Origin: Pseudoduganella lutea
Lineage (GTDB): Bacteria; Pseudomonadota; Gammaproteobacteria; Burkholderiales; Burkholderiaceae_D
DNA: 64,000 bases
Assembly (NCBI RefSeq): GCF_004209755.1
Contig: NZ_CP035913.1
Coordinates: 2,356,001-2,420,000, forward strand
Direction: 5' to 3'
Under the pieces are notes generated by a model. That model saw nothing but the letters and a program-made list of their open reading frames with translations, had not been told where the DNA came from and made no database searches. A program made the translations under genes and the position numbers. Positions 43,595-51,904 of this stretch are shown piece by piece (position 1 is the stretch's first letter; each line of letters begins with the position of its first letter).

Positions 43595-44620
43595 ATGAAC
43601 GCCAAAGGAATGGAACGCACACTGGCCATATGGCTACCCAAAGTCCTGGCCGCGTTGCGCAGCTCCGCAGGTATTGAGGGTCATGTCACTCCTGAATCGA
43701 TGCTGTCGGAAGGAATGGTAGAACTGGCTGTCAACGGTACGCTCCTTACCTATACGTGCGAATTCAAAGTCCGCATACCTCACTTTGCCGCGCTCGCAGA
43801 CATGAAGGCGCGTACAAGATTTGGCCCCCCCATACTGCTCATTACGCCCGCAATAAGCCAGGAAATGGCGCTCCGCTGCCGCACCGCAGGTGTCCAGTTT
43901 CTCGATTCGGCTGGTAATGCATACCTGTCAAACGGGCAAGGCATGTTCATATTCGTTGCTGGTTTGAAGGCAGCCGTTGATGACGTGCCACTGGAGGCGA
44001 CTTCCCTTACCACGCCGGCTGCATTGCGGATGGTTCTCGCTTTTCTCGCCAAACCTCCGCTGATCAACGCGCCGTACCGCGAGATTTCGTGGGCGGCAAA
44101 AGTTTCAACAGGATCGATTGGGCACGTGTTCCATTCGCTCGCTGCGCGAAATTTTCTCGCCACGACAGGGACCGGACGCCACTTGAAGAATGAGAGGTTG
44201 CTGATTGGAGAATGGAGCGCAGGATATGCCAATCGGCTGAGGCCCAAACTGGAACGCCTACGTTTCGCAACAGACAACGTCGACCGCTTCTACAAATGGC
44301 GTCCGACGCCAGGCGTAGCAGCCTGGGGCGGCGAAATGGCGGCAGCGATCATCACAAAGCACCTGAAGCCACAGCAATTGACTATCTACCTGGATATGCA
44401 TGTTCCTGGGGCACTGAATGAGATTGTCACCCAGTTCCGGTTACGTAAGGATAACCAGGGTGCGATCGAGATCGTGCAGCCATTTTGGGAGCTCGACGCT
44501 CTGGAGGTGACGCCGGGCATCGCCCCACTTCCTTTGGTCTACGCGGATTTGCTCGTGAGTGGCGATCCACGCAATATCGAAGTCGCGTCCCATCTCCTGG
44601 AAAAGATGAACGATGCTTAG
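43595..44620 (+). CDS. AbiEi-like antitoxin of a type IV toxin-antitoxin system
   Basis: A 341-residue protein with an N-terminal region (about 50-125) resembling the restriction-endonuclease-like part of AbiEi-type proteins (FKVRIPHFAALADMKAR, PAISQEMALRCRTAGVQFLDSAGNAYL) and a central winged helix (about 145-190: LRMVLAFLAKPPLINAPYREISWAAKVSTGSIGHVF region). The C-terminal half (210-341) is longer than in minimal AbiEi. It overlaps the downstream nucleotidyltransferase gene by 8 bp, the usual antitoxin-toxin order. Base composition and codon use are less GC-biased than neighbours, indicating acquisition. AbiEi naming is by family pattern and context. Confidence 0.7.
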   Translation: MNAKGMERTLAIWLPKVLAALRSSAGIEGHVTPESMLSEGMVELAVNGTLLTYTCEFKVRIPHFAALADMKARTRFGPPILLITPAISQEMALRCRTAGVQFLDSAGNAYLSNGQGMFIFVAGLKAAVDDVPLEATSLTTPAALRMVLAFLAKPPLINAPYREISWAAKVSTGSIGHVFHSLAARNFLATTGTGRHLKNERLLIGEWSAGYANRLRPKLERLRFATDNVDRFYKWRPTPGVAAWGGEMAAAIITKHLKPQQLTIYLDMHVPGALNEIVTQFRLRKDNQGAIEIVQPFWELDALEVTPGIAPLPLVYADLLVSGDPRNIEVASHLLEKMNDA

Positions 44621-45461
44621 CATTCCACTTGAGCGCCCACTGTTGCCCGAGACGTTGCAAATCCTTCATGCGGTCCAGCAGGTTACTCAATTCCATGGCA
44701 TCGATCATTTCGTCATCGGTGCCACTGCGCGCGATATTCTGATGCAGCACGTCTTTGGCATTCCCGCTGGCCGTGCAACCCGGGACGTTGACTTCGCGAT
44801 CGCTGTCGGGAATTGGCAGCAATTCGAAATGATCCGGGAAAAGTTGATCGCCACGGGGCGGTTTCATGAAGCGCCATCCATCGCGCATCGACTCTATTTC
44901 GAATCTGCCGAACACGGTGAAGCGTATCCCCTGGACCTCGTGCCGTTTGGCGCGGTAGAGCATAAGCCGCATGAAATCGCATGGCCCCCCGACATGCATA
45001 TCGTGATGAACGTCGCAGGGTATGCCGAGGCGCTTGAAACCGCGCTGACAGTCGATGTCGGCGGCTTTAACGTGCGCGTCGTCTCGCTTCCCGGACTTGC
45101 CGCGCTCAAGTTGCTTGCTTGGGCCGACAGGCACGATGAGCACACAAAGGATGCATTGGATTTGCGGTTCCTGATGGGAAACTACCATCAGGCCGGAAAT
45201 TTTGACAGGTTGTACGATGAAGCGATGGATGTCATGGAAAGGACTGGCTATGACATCAGTCTGGCGGGGGCCGCTTTACTCGGCATGGATACCCGTCGCA
45301 TGCTGGCACCGGCGACATTGACCGCCATGCTTGCCATTCTCCACGCACCAAAGCTGCGCGACAGACTTCTCACGCACATGAGCGTGGCCTTGGTCGATCG
45401 TGATCAGGTGTCAGATGAATTGATTCAACAATTTACACAAGGACTGATGACAGAACGGTAG
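44613..45461 (+). CDS. AbiEii-like nucleotidyltransferase toxin
   Basis: A 282-residue protein of the nucleotidyltransferase superfamily (AbiEii/AbiGii toxin family). The active-site pattern is G36-A37-T38 (FVIGATARDI) with D58 and D60 in TRDVDFAIAV; a third acidic site is LDLVPFGAVE. A helical C-terminal half includes VVSLPGLAALKLLAWADR, typical of AbiEii proteins, where it interacts with substrate RNA. Known relatives modify tRNA or other RNA ends and cause reversible growth arrest, blocking phage. Translationally coupled to the antitoxin gene (8-bp overlap). The island ends about 70 bp before the DUF971 gene. Confidence 0.75.
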   Translation: MLSIPLERPLLPETLQILHAVQQVTQFHGIDHFVIGATARDILMQHVFGIPAGRATRDVDFAIAVGNWQQFEMIREKLIATGRFHEAPSIAHRLYFESAEHGEAYPLDLVPFGAVEHKPHEIAWPPDMHIVMNVAGYAEALETALTVDVGGFNVRVVSLPGLAALKLLAWADRHDEHTKDALDLRFLMGNYHQAGNFDRLYDEAMDVMERTGYDISLAGAALLGMDTRRMLAPATLTAMLAILHAPKLRDRLLTHMSVALVDRDQVSDELIQQFTQGLMTER

Positions 45462-45530
45462 CTCCGTACTGGCAGGTTTTCGAAAGCTGAGCCGTGGCGA
45501 CGAATCCTCCCTTCGGGTCTATGGCTCGGC

Positions 45531-45821
45531 TCAACAGAGAGCGGCGGCCAGGTTGGCCAGCATCGCGAACGGATAGATACCCCGCGCATGCCCATCGCTG
45601 AAACCCAGGTTCAGCGCATTGGTGCCTGCCGGTTCGATGACGGTCAGGCGGAGGGTATCCGGCGCTTCGATGGCAACGCCGGCAAGGCGCAGCGCGCGGC
45701 ACCCGGAGCACGGGCAGGCGGCACGCAGGTCGGCGTGGGTGAATGCATGTTCGCTGCCGTCGCTCCAGCGCACGGCAAGCACGCCGGAGCGCGCACGGTT
45801 CTCGATATGCTCGATGTTCAT
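45531..45821 (-). CDS. DUF971 (GBBH-like N-terminal domain) protein
   Basis: A 96-residue protein that is a single DUF971 domain, the small zinc-binding domain also found at the N-terminus of gamma-butyrobetaine hydroxylase. VRWSDGSEHAFTHADLRAACPCSGCRA shows the CxC/C pattern for metal binding; LGFSDGHARGIYPFAML is the conserved end. The start overlaps the stop of the HEAT-repeat gene (4 bp), so it is the last gene of the eight-gene operon. Stand-alone DUF971 proteins often occur near iron-sulfur or Mrp-type proteins, which fits the ferredoxin upstream. Confidence 0.82.
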   Translation of the reverse strand: MNIEHIENRARSGVLAVRWSDGSEHAFTHADLRAACPCSGCRALRLAGVAIEAPDTLRLTVIEPAGTNALNLGFSDGHARGIYPFAMLANLAAALC

Positions 45822-46774
45822 GCCGCCGCCTCCGTTTGCTGCAACGCCAGCCGGGCGGACTTGCGCACTTCCGGGTCCGGGTCGTTGGCCGCTTCGCGCA
45901 ATGCGGGCAAGGCCAGCGGCGACGCGATTTCACCGAGCGCCAGCGCGGCTTCCTTGCGCAGGTTGCTGATCGTGTGCGCCAGCGCGGCGATCAGCGCCGG
46001 CAGCGCGTCATGGCTGCGCAGCCGGCCCAGGCTGCGGGCGGCGCGCAGGCGCACTTGCCAGTAGGGGTCGTCCAGTGCGGCGATCAGGGCGGGACCGGCG
46101 CCTTGCAGGCGCAGCTTGCCCAGCGTGGCCGCGGCTTCTTCCCTGACCTGCCACGCGGCGTCGCGCAGCGCGGACAGCAGTGCAGGCAGCACGGTATCGT
46201 CGGTGGCCGCGCCCAGCGCGCCCACGGCGGCGCGGCGCACGTCGGAATGGGGATCAGCGGTGGCAAGCTTCGTCAGCGCCGGCAAGGCGTCGGCATGTTT
46301 CAGCCAGCCCAGCACGGACACGGCTTCGCGTCGCACCAGCGGCTCGGCATCGTCCAGCGCGGCCAGCGCCGGTGCGGCCGTTTCCGGGGCGCGCAATTCG
46401 CGCACGGCGCGCAGTGCGGCGGCGCGGATAAAACTGTCGCCGCTGGCCAGGGAAGGCAGCAGCGCAATGGCCGAGGAAGCCAGCTTCAGCTGCGCCAGGC
46501 TTTGCGCGGCGGCGTCGCGCACGTCGTCGTCTGCATCTTCGAGCAGGCGTGCCACGCCGGCCACGCTTTCCGGCGTCTCGAACGCTTCCAGCGCCCGGGC
46601 AGCTTCGGCGCGCACGTCGGCCGACGGATCTTCCAGGGCGGCGACCAGCAGCGGCAAATGCTCGTCGCCATCGAGGTCCGCCAGCGCCAGCACGGCGATG
46701 CGGCGCACGGTGGCATCCGGCTCGCGCAGCCGTGCGGTGATCTGCGCCAGTTCGGGGTCGTCGTAATCGGTCAC
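45818..46774 (-). CDS. HEAT-repeat protein
   Basis: A 318-residue protein made almost entirely of about nine 31-residue HEAT (PBS-lyase-type) repeats with the pattern A-L-x-D-x-(D/S)-x-x-V-R-x-x-A-A-x-x-L-G, e.g. ALEDPSADVRAEAARAL, ALRDAAWQVREEAAATLGKL, ALDDPYWQVRLRAARSLGRL. No catalytic motif. Such proteins are scaffolds or cofactor-lyase-like chaperones. It lies between the ABC ATPase gene (12 bp) and the DUF971 gene (4-bp overlap), so it belongs to this operon, perhaps assembling the flavin/Fe-S enzyme. Confidence 0.85.
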   Translation of the reverse strand: MTDYDDPELAQITARLREPDATVRRIAVLALADLDGDEHLPLLVAALEDPSADVRAEAARALEAFETPESVAGVARLLEDADDDVRDAAAQSLAQLKLASSAIALLPSLASGDSFIRAAALRAVRELRAPETAAPALAALDDAEPLVRREAVSVLGWLKHADALPALTKLATADPHSDVRRAAVGALGAATDDTVLPALLSALRDAAWQVREEAAATLGKLRLQGAGPALIAALDDPYWQVRLRAARSLGRLRSHDALPALIAALAHTISNLRKEAALALGEIASPLALPALREAANDPDPEVRKSARLALQQTEAAA

Positions 46775-46786
46775 TTGTTGGTTCCT

Positions 46787-47692
46787 TTATGCATGATGGG
46801 GTGCCGCGCCGTTCGAACCTGCGGGGCCCAACGGGCTGAGGCGGTCGAGCGGCACGATGTTCGCGTGCGGGTGCAGCAGCGCCAGGCAATGGCGTTTATA
46901 AGCGGTGAACTGCGGCGACGTGACAAGGTCCGCGTTGCGCGGCCGCGGGAAATCGAGCCGGATCTCGTCGATGATGCGGCCCGGGCGCGGGCTCATCACG
47001 AGGATGCGGTCGGCCAGGAACAGCGCTTCGTCGATGTCATGCGTGATGAAGACGATCGTCGTCTTCACACGGCTCCACACGTCGAGCAGCAGTTCCTGCA
47101 TCTTGAGGCGCGTTTGCGCGTCGAGGGCGCCGAACGGCTCGTCCATCAGCATCACGCGTGGGCCGTTGATCAGCACGCGGGCAATTTCCACGCGCTGCTG
47201 CATGCCGCCCGAAAGCTGCACCGGGTAGCGGTCCTCGAAGCCATCCAGGCCCACCAGTTTCAGCATGTCGCGCGCCCGCTGGCGCCGTTCCGCGCGCCCC
47301 ACGCCCTTCATCTTCAGGCCAAATGCCACGTTGTCCAGCACCTTCTTCCACGGGAATAGCGTGTGGTGCTGGAACACCAGGCCGCGGTCCGGGTGCGGGC
47401 CGGAGACGGTGTCGCCATCGACGCGGATCGTGCCGCCGCTGGGCTGCCAGTGGCCGGCCAGCCCGCCCAGCAGGGTGGACTTGCCGCAGCCGGAAGGCCC
47501 CAGCACACAGACGAATTCGCCCGGGCGGATGTTCAGCGATACATCCTGCACGGCATCGAAGGCCTGTTTCCCCTGCCCCAGGCGGATCGTCAGGTGTTCG
47601 ATGTCGATGTTACCGTGAGCCCCGGGGGAGACGTCACTGCGCAATGCGCGTTCTTCGATTGCGGAGCGTTCAGCGATTGATTCGCGATTCAT
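46787..47692 (-). CDS. ABC transporter ATP-binding protein (NitT/TauT/SsuB type)
   Basis: Energises the importer encoded upstream. The 301-residue protein has Walker A GPSGCGKST (65-73), Q-loop FQHHTLFPW, signature LSGGMQQR, Walker B VMLMDEPF and H-loop THD; the segment after it (DRILVMSPRPGRI) is typical of nitrate/taurine/sulfonate ATPases. An N-terminal 30-residue extension precedes the domain. It overlaps the permease gene by 4 bp (47689-47692). The substrate cannot be set from this subunit. Confidence 0.9.
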   Translation of the reverse strand: MNRESIAERSAIEERALRSDVSPGAHGNIDIEHLTIRLGQGKQAFDAVQDVSLNIRPGEFVCVLGPSGCGKSTLLGGLAGHWQPSGGTIRVDGDTVSGPHPDRGLVFQHHTLFPWKKVLDNVAFGLKMKGVGRAERRQRARDMLKLVGLDGFEDRYPVQLSGGMQQRVEIARVLINGPRVMLMDEPFGALDAQTRLKMQELLLDVWSRVKTTIVFITHDIDEALFLADRILVMSPRPGRIIDEIRLDFPRPRNADLVTSPQFTAYKRHCLALLHPHANIVPLDRLSPLGPAGSNGAAPHHA

Positions 47693-48483
47693 GATTTCGT
47701 CCTCGTCATCAGGTACCACGGCAGGAACAGGTTGCCGATCCGTTTTACCAGCACGCTGCTGCCCATGCCGATGGCGCCGATGAGCAGCATGCCCACGACG
47801 ATCTCGGGATAGTTCTGGATCGTGTACGACGCCCACGTGTAGTAGCCGATGCCGAACTGGCCGGAGATCATTTCCGCCGTCACCAGGCAGAACCACGCGG
47901 TGCCCATGCCGATCGCCAGTCCGGTCACGATGCTGGGTGCGGCGGCCGGCAGGATCACTTCGGCGAAGATGCTCCACCGCCCTGCCCCCAGGCTGCGGGC
48001 CGAGGCGACCAGCCGCTGGTCCACGGCTTCCACGCCATGGATCGTGTTCAGCAGGATCGGGAACAGCGCGCCGATGAAGGTGATGAACACCATCGACGCT
48101 TCCGACGAGGGGAACATCAGGATCGCCAGCGGAATCCACGCCACGGCGGGAATCGGGCGCAGTACCTCGAGCGGCGGCATCAGCACGTCCTCGATCCAGC
48201 GCGAGCGCCCGATCACGAGGCCCAGCAGGATGCCGATCGCCGCGGCGCCCGCAAAGCCGGCGAACACGCGGTAGACGCTGGCGGAAAGGTGCTGCGACAA
48301 CTTCGGCGATTCGACCAGGTCCCTGGCCGCCGCCACCACGTCGACGGGTGCCGGCACGTTCTGGAACGTGACGAGCCCCAGGTCGACCTGCTTCGATGCG
48401 GCCACCTGCCAGGCGGCCACGCAGGCGGCAATCGACAGCAGCCCGACGATCGCGCGGAGTGTTTTCGATGCGGTCGTGTTCAC
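47689..48483 (-). CDS. ABC transporter permease (NitT/TauT/SsuC type)
   Basis: A 264-residue permease with six helices and the EAA loop (VDQRLVASARSLGAGRWSIFAEVILPAAAPSIV). LRPIPAVAWIPLAILMF is the characteristic TauC/SsuC/NrtB segment. I used GTG at 48483, preceded by a GGAAA-type site; a TTG at 48498 overlapping the stop of the binding-protein gene is an alternative. It lies 11 bp after the binding-protein gene. Confidence 0.88.
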   Translation of the reverse strand: MNTTASKTLRAIVGLLSIAACVAAWQVAASKQVDLGLVTFQNVPAPVDVVAAARDLVESPKLSQHLSASVYRVFAGFAGAAAIGILLGLVIGRSRWIEDVLMPPLEVLRPIPAVAWIPLAILMFPSSEASMVFITFIGALFPILLNTIHGVEAVDQRLVASARSLGAGRWSIFAEVILPAAAPSIVTGLAIGMGTAWFCLVTAEMISGQFGIGYYTWASYTIQNYPEIVVGMLLIGAIGMGSSVLVKRIGNLFLPWYLMTRTKS

Positions 48484-48494
48484 GATGTTTCCGA

Positions 48495-49892
48495 TCAAAT
48501 GACCGTGCCGGTCTTGAGCTTGTCGTAATCGACGACCTGGCCGCCGTTCTTCTTCGCCCACGCGTCCGCATCGGCCTTCAGCAGGAATGCGCCGGCTTCC
48601 TTGCCCTTGACGACGAACCATGCATCGGCCGCCAGCAGCTTCAGGCCCGTACCCCGGTCATGCGCATACACGGTGCGCACTTTCTTGCCGCCGCTTTCAA
48701 GCTTGCGCAGTTCCGCGAAGGCCGTATCGGCGTTCGCATAGTGGCGCACCAGCGGCTCGCCCTGCACCCAGATCTGCGTGAGCTGCCTGAAGTCCGCGAT
48801 CGGCTTGCCGGTCACCGCGTCCTTGGCGGAGAGCGGCAGCTTGGCGTAGTTCTTCAGCGCCTTGTCATAGTCCAGGTTCGACTGCTTGAACGCCGTGCGC
48901 AGGTAGGAGTCGTCGATGAAGCTGTTGACGTCGATGTCGCTTTCCGTGCGCTTGAGCAGGCGCAGCGTCTGGATCGACGTGGCCACCGCCTGCCGGTACT
49001 CGGGCTTCCACGTGAAGTCGCGCGTCTGCAAGCCGACCGGGCCGTGGAACAGGTAATTCACTTCCGCCTCGATGCCCGTCACCTTGGCAATCAGTTCGCT
49101 GTACTTTTCCGGCTCGGCGGCGATCAGCCGGTCCGCTTCCAGCGCGGCGCGCAGGTAGGCCACCACGATCTCGGGATACTTTTTCGCGTAGGCCGCATCC
49201 ACCAGGCTGCCGTGCAGCGTGGCTGCCTTGGCCTGCGAGCCATCGAAGATCTTGCGCGCATAGCCGCGGTGCGGGAACAGCTCGGCGAACGGCACGAAAT
49301 CGGCGTGTGCTTCGATCTTGTTGCTTTGCAGGGCAGATCCGGCGATTTCCGGCGCCTGCGTGGTGATGTTCACGTCTTTTTCCGGATCCCAGCCCTGCGC
49401 CTTCACGGCCCGCAGCAGCATGCCATGCGCGGTCGAGGCGAACGGCACCGAGATCGTCTTGCCTTTCAGCTCGGCAAGCGACTGCACGCTTGATCCCTTC
49501 GGCACGACGATGCCGTTGCCCGAACCGAGCGTGCTGCCGGATAGCACGGTGATGAAGATGCTTTTCTTGCCGGCCTTCTGGTGCGCGGCACCGTTGAACG
49601 AGCCGGGGAAGTCGGCCATCGAGCCGATATCGAGCTTGCCCGCCACCATCTCGTTCGTGAGCGGCGCGCCGGACGTGAAGTTCTTCCACACGATGTCGTA
49701 CTTTGCATCCTTGTACTTGCCATCCTTCGGCAGGTATTTCTGCAGCAGGTTCAGCTCGCGGATCAGCAGGCCGCCGGTGGCGCAGTTGATCGTGGTGTCC
49801 TGCGTGCCGATGGCAACGCGGATCGTTTCGGCGTTGGCGCCACTGAAGGCGACGAGCAAAGAGAGGCCGATCAGGTGTCTGGACAATGTCAT
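48495..49892 (-). CDS. ABC substrate-binding protein with NosL-like C-terminal domain
   Basis: Secreted (signal peptide, cleavage around SGANA-E) binding protein of the NitT/TauT family: RVAIGTQDTTINCATGGLLI, KLDIGSMADFPGSFNGAA and LKGKTISVPFASTAHGMLL are the two-lobe core (about 25-340). It is 465 aa, about 130 longer than usual. The last ~100 residues (TVYAHDRGTGLKLLAADAWFV, EAGAFLLKADADAWAKKNGG) resemble the metal-binding NosL domain, although the CxxC/Met copper site is not obvious. The fusion is unusual and points to a redox or metal-linked substrate. It follows the ferredoxin gene by 30 bp. Confidence 0.8.
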   Translation of the reverse strand: MTLSRHLIGLSLLVAFSGANAETIRVAIGTQDTTINCATGGLLIRELNLLQKYLPKDGKYKDAKYDIVWKNFTSGAPLTNEMVAGKLDIGSMADFPGSFNGAAHQKAGKKSIFITVLSGSTLGSGNGIVVPKGSSVQSLAELKGKTISVPFASTAHGMLLRAVKAQGWDPEKDVNITTQAPEIAGSALQSNKIEAHADFVPFAELFPHRGYARKIFDGSQAKAATLHGSLVDAAYAKKYPEIVVAYLRAALEADRLIAAEPEKYSELIAKVTGIEAEVNYLFHGPVGLQTRDFTWKPEYRQAVATSIQTLRLLKRTESDIDVNSFIDDSYLRTAFKQSNLDYDKALKNYAKLPLSAKDAVTGKPIADFRQLTQIWVQGEPLVRHYANADTAFAELRKLESGGKKVRTVYAHDRGTGLKLLAADAWFVVKGKEAGAFLLKADADAWAKKNGGQVVDYDKLKTGTVI

Positions 49893-49922
49893 TTTTTATT
49901 CTCCAAGAAGCTATGGCAAGCG

Positions 49923-50156
49923 TCAGCGCAGCAGGTAAGGGATGTCGACGTGGACTGCCCCGGTGGGGCAATCCTTCTCGCATGGCATGCAATACCAGCA
50001 TTCGTCGAACTTCATGTAGGCCGTGCCTTTCGACAGGTCGATGGCCAGGACGTCGAGCGGGCACACGTCCACGCAGACGGTGCAACCCTTGTGGGCGATG
50101 CACTTGTCGGCGTCCACGGTGACGGGCACGCTGGTGATGTTGATCGTGGTGGGCAT
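49923..50156 (-). CDS. AprB-like 2[4Fe-4S] ferredoxin
   Basis: A 77-residue ferredoxin with two cluster motifs: C19, C25, C28, C32 (CX5CX2CX3CP) and C53, C56, C59, C63 (CX2CX2CX3CP). ECWYCMPCEKDCPTGA closely resembles the beta subunit of dissimilatory APS reductase, minus its C-terminal tail. It lies 9 bp after the flavoprotein gene and is probably its electron-transfer subunit. It is too short to be a complete AprB. Confidence 0.85.
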   Translation of the reverse strand: MPTTINITSVPVTVDADKCIAHKGCTVCVDVCPLDVLAIDLSKGTAYMKFDECWYCMPCEKDCPTGAVHVDIPYLLR

Positions 50157-50165
50157 TGCTTCTCC

Positions 50166-51896
50166 TTAAGCTGCCAGGGGTTGAGCGACCCGCAAGCGTT
50201 GATAGGCGGTTTTTTCTTCGTCTTCCAGCGGCACGATGTAAGGTTCGATCGCACGCTTGAAGCACACCATCTCGCCATCCTGCTTTTGCAACTGCACGTG
50301 CACGAACCAGTCCTGGTCGTTGCGCTGCGGGTAGTCGACGCGGTTGTGGTACAGGCCCCAGCGGCTCTCGGTGCGGTACAGCGAGGCACGCGCCGCCATC
50401 TCGGCGCAGTCGCGGATCGCATGCACTTCCATCGCGCGCATCAGTTCGTGCGGATTGCGCGCCTGGATGCGGTCGAGATCCTGGCGGATCGATTCGAAGC
50501 GCTGCAGGCCGATCTCCATCTTCTTCGTAACCTTCGGCGGCTGCAGGTAGTCGTTGACCATGCGCCGCAGCTTGTACTCGACCTGGTTCGGCGGCAGCCC
50601 GTCCTCGCGGTGCAGGGGCGCCCACACGCGCTCGCGTTCCGCCTCGACCTGCGCCGCGTCGACGGCCGGCAGTTCGTGCGCGGCGCAGTACGCGGCGGCG
50701 CTCTCACCAGCCAGCTTGCCGTAGACGAAAGCACCCAGCATATAGTTGTGCGGCACGCAGGCCAGGTCGCCGGCGGCATGCAGGCCCGCGACCGTGGTGC
50801 GCGCGTGTTCATCGACCCACACGCCGGACGCCGAGTGGCCGCTGCACAGGCCGATCTCCGAAATGTGCATCTCCACCATCTGCTGGCGGTAGTCGGTGCC
50901 GCGGCCATCGTGGAAACGGCCCCGGCTCGGGCGCTCGTTCGTGTGCAGGATCGTTTCGATCGTCTGGATGGTTTCCTCGGCCAGGTGGTTCAGCTTCAGG
51001 AACACGGGGCCGTTGCCGCCTTGCAGTTCGTTGTAGAACTCCTGCATCATCTGGCCACTCCAGTAATCGCATTCGATGAAGCGCTCTTCCTTTGCATTCG
51101 TGGTGTGGCCACCGAACGGACCGGTGACATAGGCGCACGACGGGCCGTTGTAATCCTTGATGAGAGGATTGATCTGGAAGCACTCGATGCCCGACAGTTC
51201 CGCACCGGCGTGGTAGGCCATGCTGTAACCATCGCCCGCGTTGGTCGGGTTTTCATAGGTGCCGAACAGGTAGCCCGATGCCGGCAGCCCGAGGCGGCCC
51301 GCCGCGCCGGTGGCCAGCACGACGGATTTCGCGCGGATCACGTGGAAATCCGCCGTGCGGCAGTCGAACGCCATCGCGCCGGCGATGCTGCCGTCTTCCG
51401 CCAGCAGCAGGCGCGTGGCGACAAGGCGGTTGGTGATCTCCACGCGGGTGCGCTTCAGGCGGCGGTACAGCACCTTCTTGATGTCGTGCCCTTCCGGCAT
51501 CGGCAGCACGTAGGTGCCCATATGGTGCACCTTGCGCATCGCGTAGTCGCCCGTTTCATCCTTCTCGAAACGCACGCCCCAACGGTCCAGCTCCTCGATC
51601 ATCGCGTAGCTGTTCTGCGCGTAGGCCATCACGGTTTTCTGGTTGACGATGCCGTCGTTGGCGACCGTGATCTCCTTCACGTACTGCTCGGGCGTGGCGA
51701 ACCCCGGCACGACGGCATTGTTCAGGCCATCCATGCCCATCGAGATCGCGCCGCTGCGCTTCACGTTGGCCTTTTCCAGCAGCAGCACGCGCAGCGCGGG
51801 GTTGGCTTCCTTCGCCTTGACGGCCGCCATCGGCCCGGCGGTGCCGCCGCCGATGACGAGCACGTCGACGGTTTGTTCGATTGTCTCCATAGTCAT
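50166..51896 (-). CDS. AprA-like FAD flavoprotein (fumarate reductase/APS reductase superfamily)
   Basis: A 576-residue flavoprotein. DVLVIGGGTAGPMAAV (11-26) binds FAD; NVKRSGAISMGMDGLNNAV is close to the AprA-type signature RSGA-Q/M-G, and SKVV-like AKSVVLATGAAGRLGLPASG and GLHAAGDLACVPHNYMLGAFVYGKLAGE complete the FAD fold. The C-terminal helical domain is of the Sdh/Apr type. AprA from sulfate reducers is longer (about 650) and acts on APS; this protein sits instead with a NitT/TauT-type importer and a GntR regulator, so the substrate is open. An alternative start is the ATG at 51890. Confidence 0.85.
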   Translation of the reverse strand: MTMETIEQTVDVLVIGGGTAGPMAAVKAKEANPALRVLLLEKANVKRSGAISMGMDGLNNAVVPGFATPEQYVKEITVANDGIVNQKTVMAYAQNSYAMIEELDRWGVRFEKDETGDYAMRKVHHMGTYVLPMPEGHDIKKVLYRRLKRTRVEITNRLVATRLLLAEDGSIAGAMAFDCRTADFHVIRAKSVVLATGAAGRLGLPASGYLFGTYENPTNAGDGYSMAYHAGAELSGIECFQINPLIKDYNGPSCAYVTGPFGGHTTNAKEERFIECDYWSGQMMQEFYNELQGGNGPVFLKLNHLAEETIQTIETILHTNERPSRGRFHDGRGTDYRQQMVEMHISEIGLCSGHSASGVWVDEHARTTVAGLHAAGDLACVPHNYMLGAFVYGKLAGESAAAYCAAHELPAVDAAQVEAERERVWAPLHREDGLPPNQVEYKLRRMVNDYLQPPKVTKKMEIGLQRFESIRQDLDRIQARNPHELMRAMEVHAIRDCAEMAARASLYRTESRWGLYHNRVDYPQRNDQDWFVHVQLQKQDGEMVCFKRAIEPYIVPLEDEEKTAYQRLRVAQPLAA

Positions 51897-51904
51897 ATTC
51901 CCGC

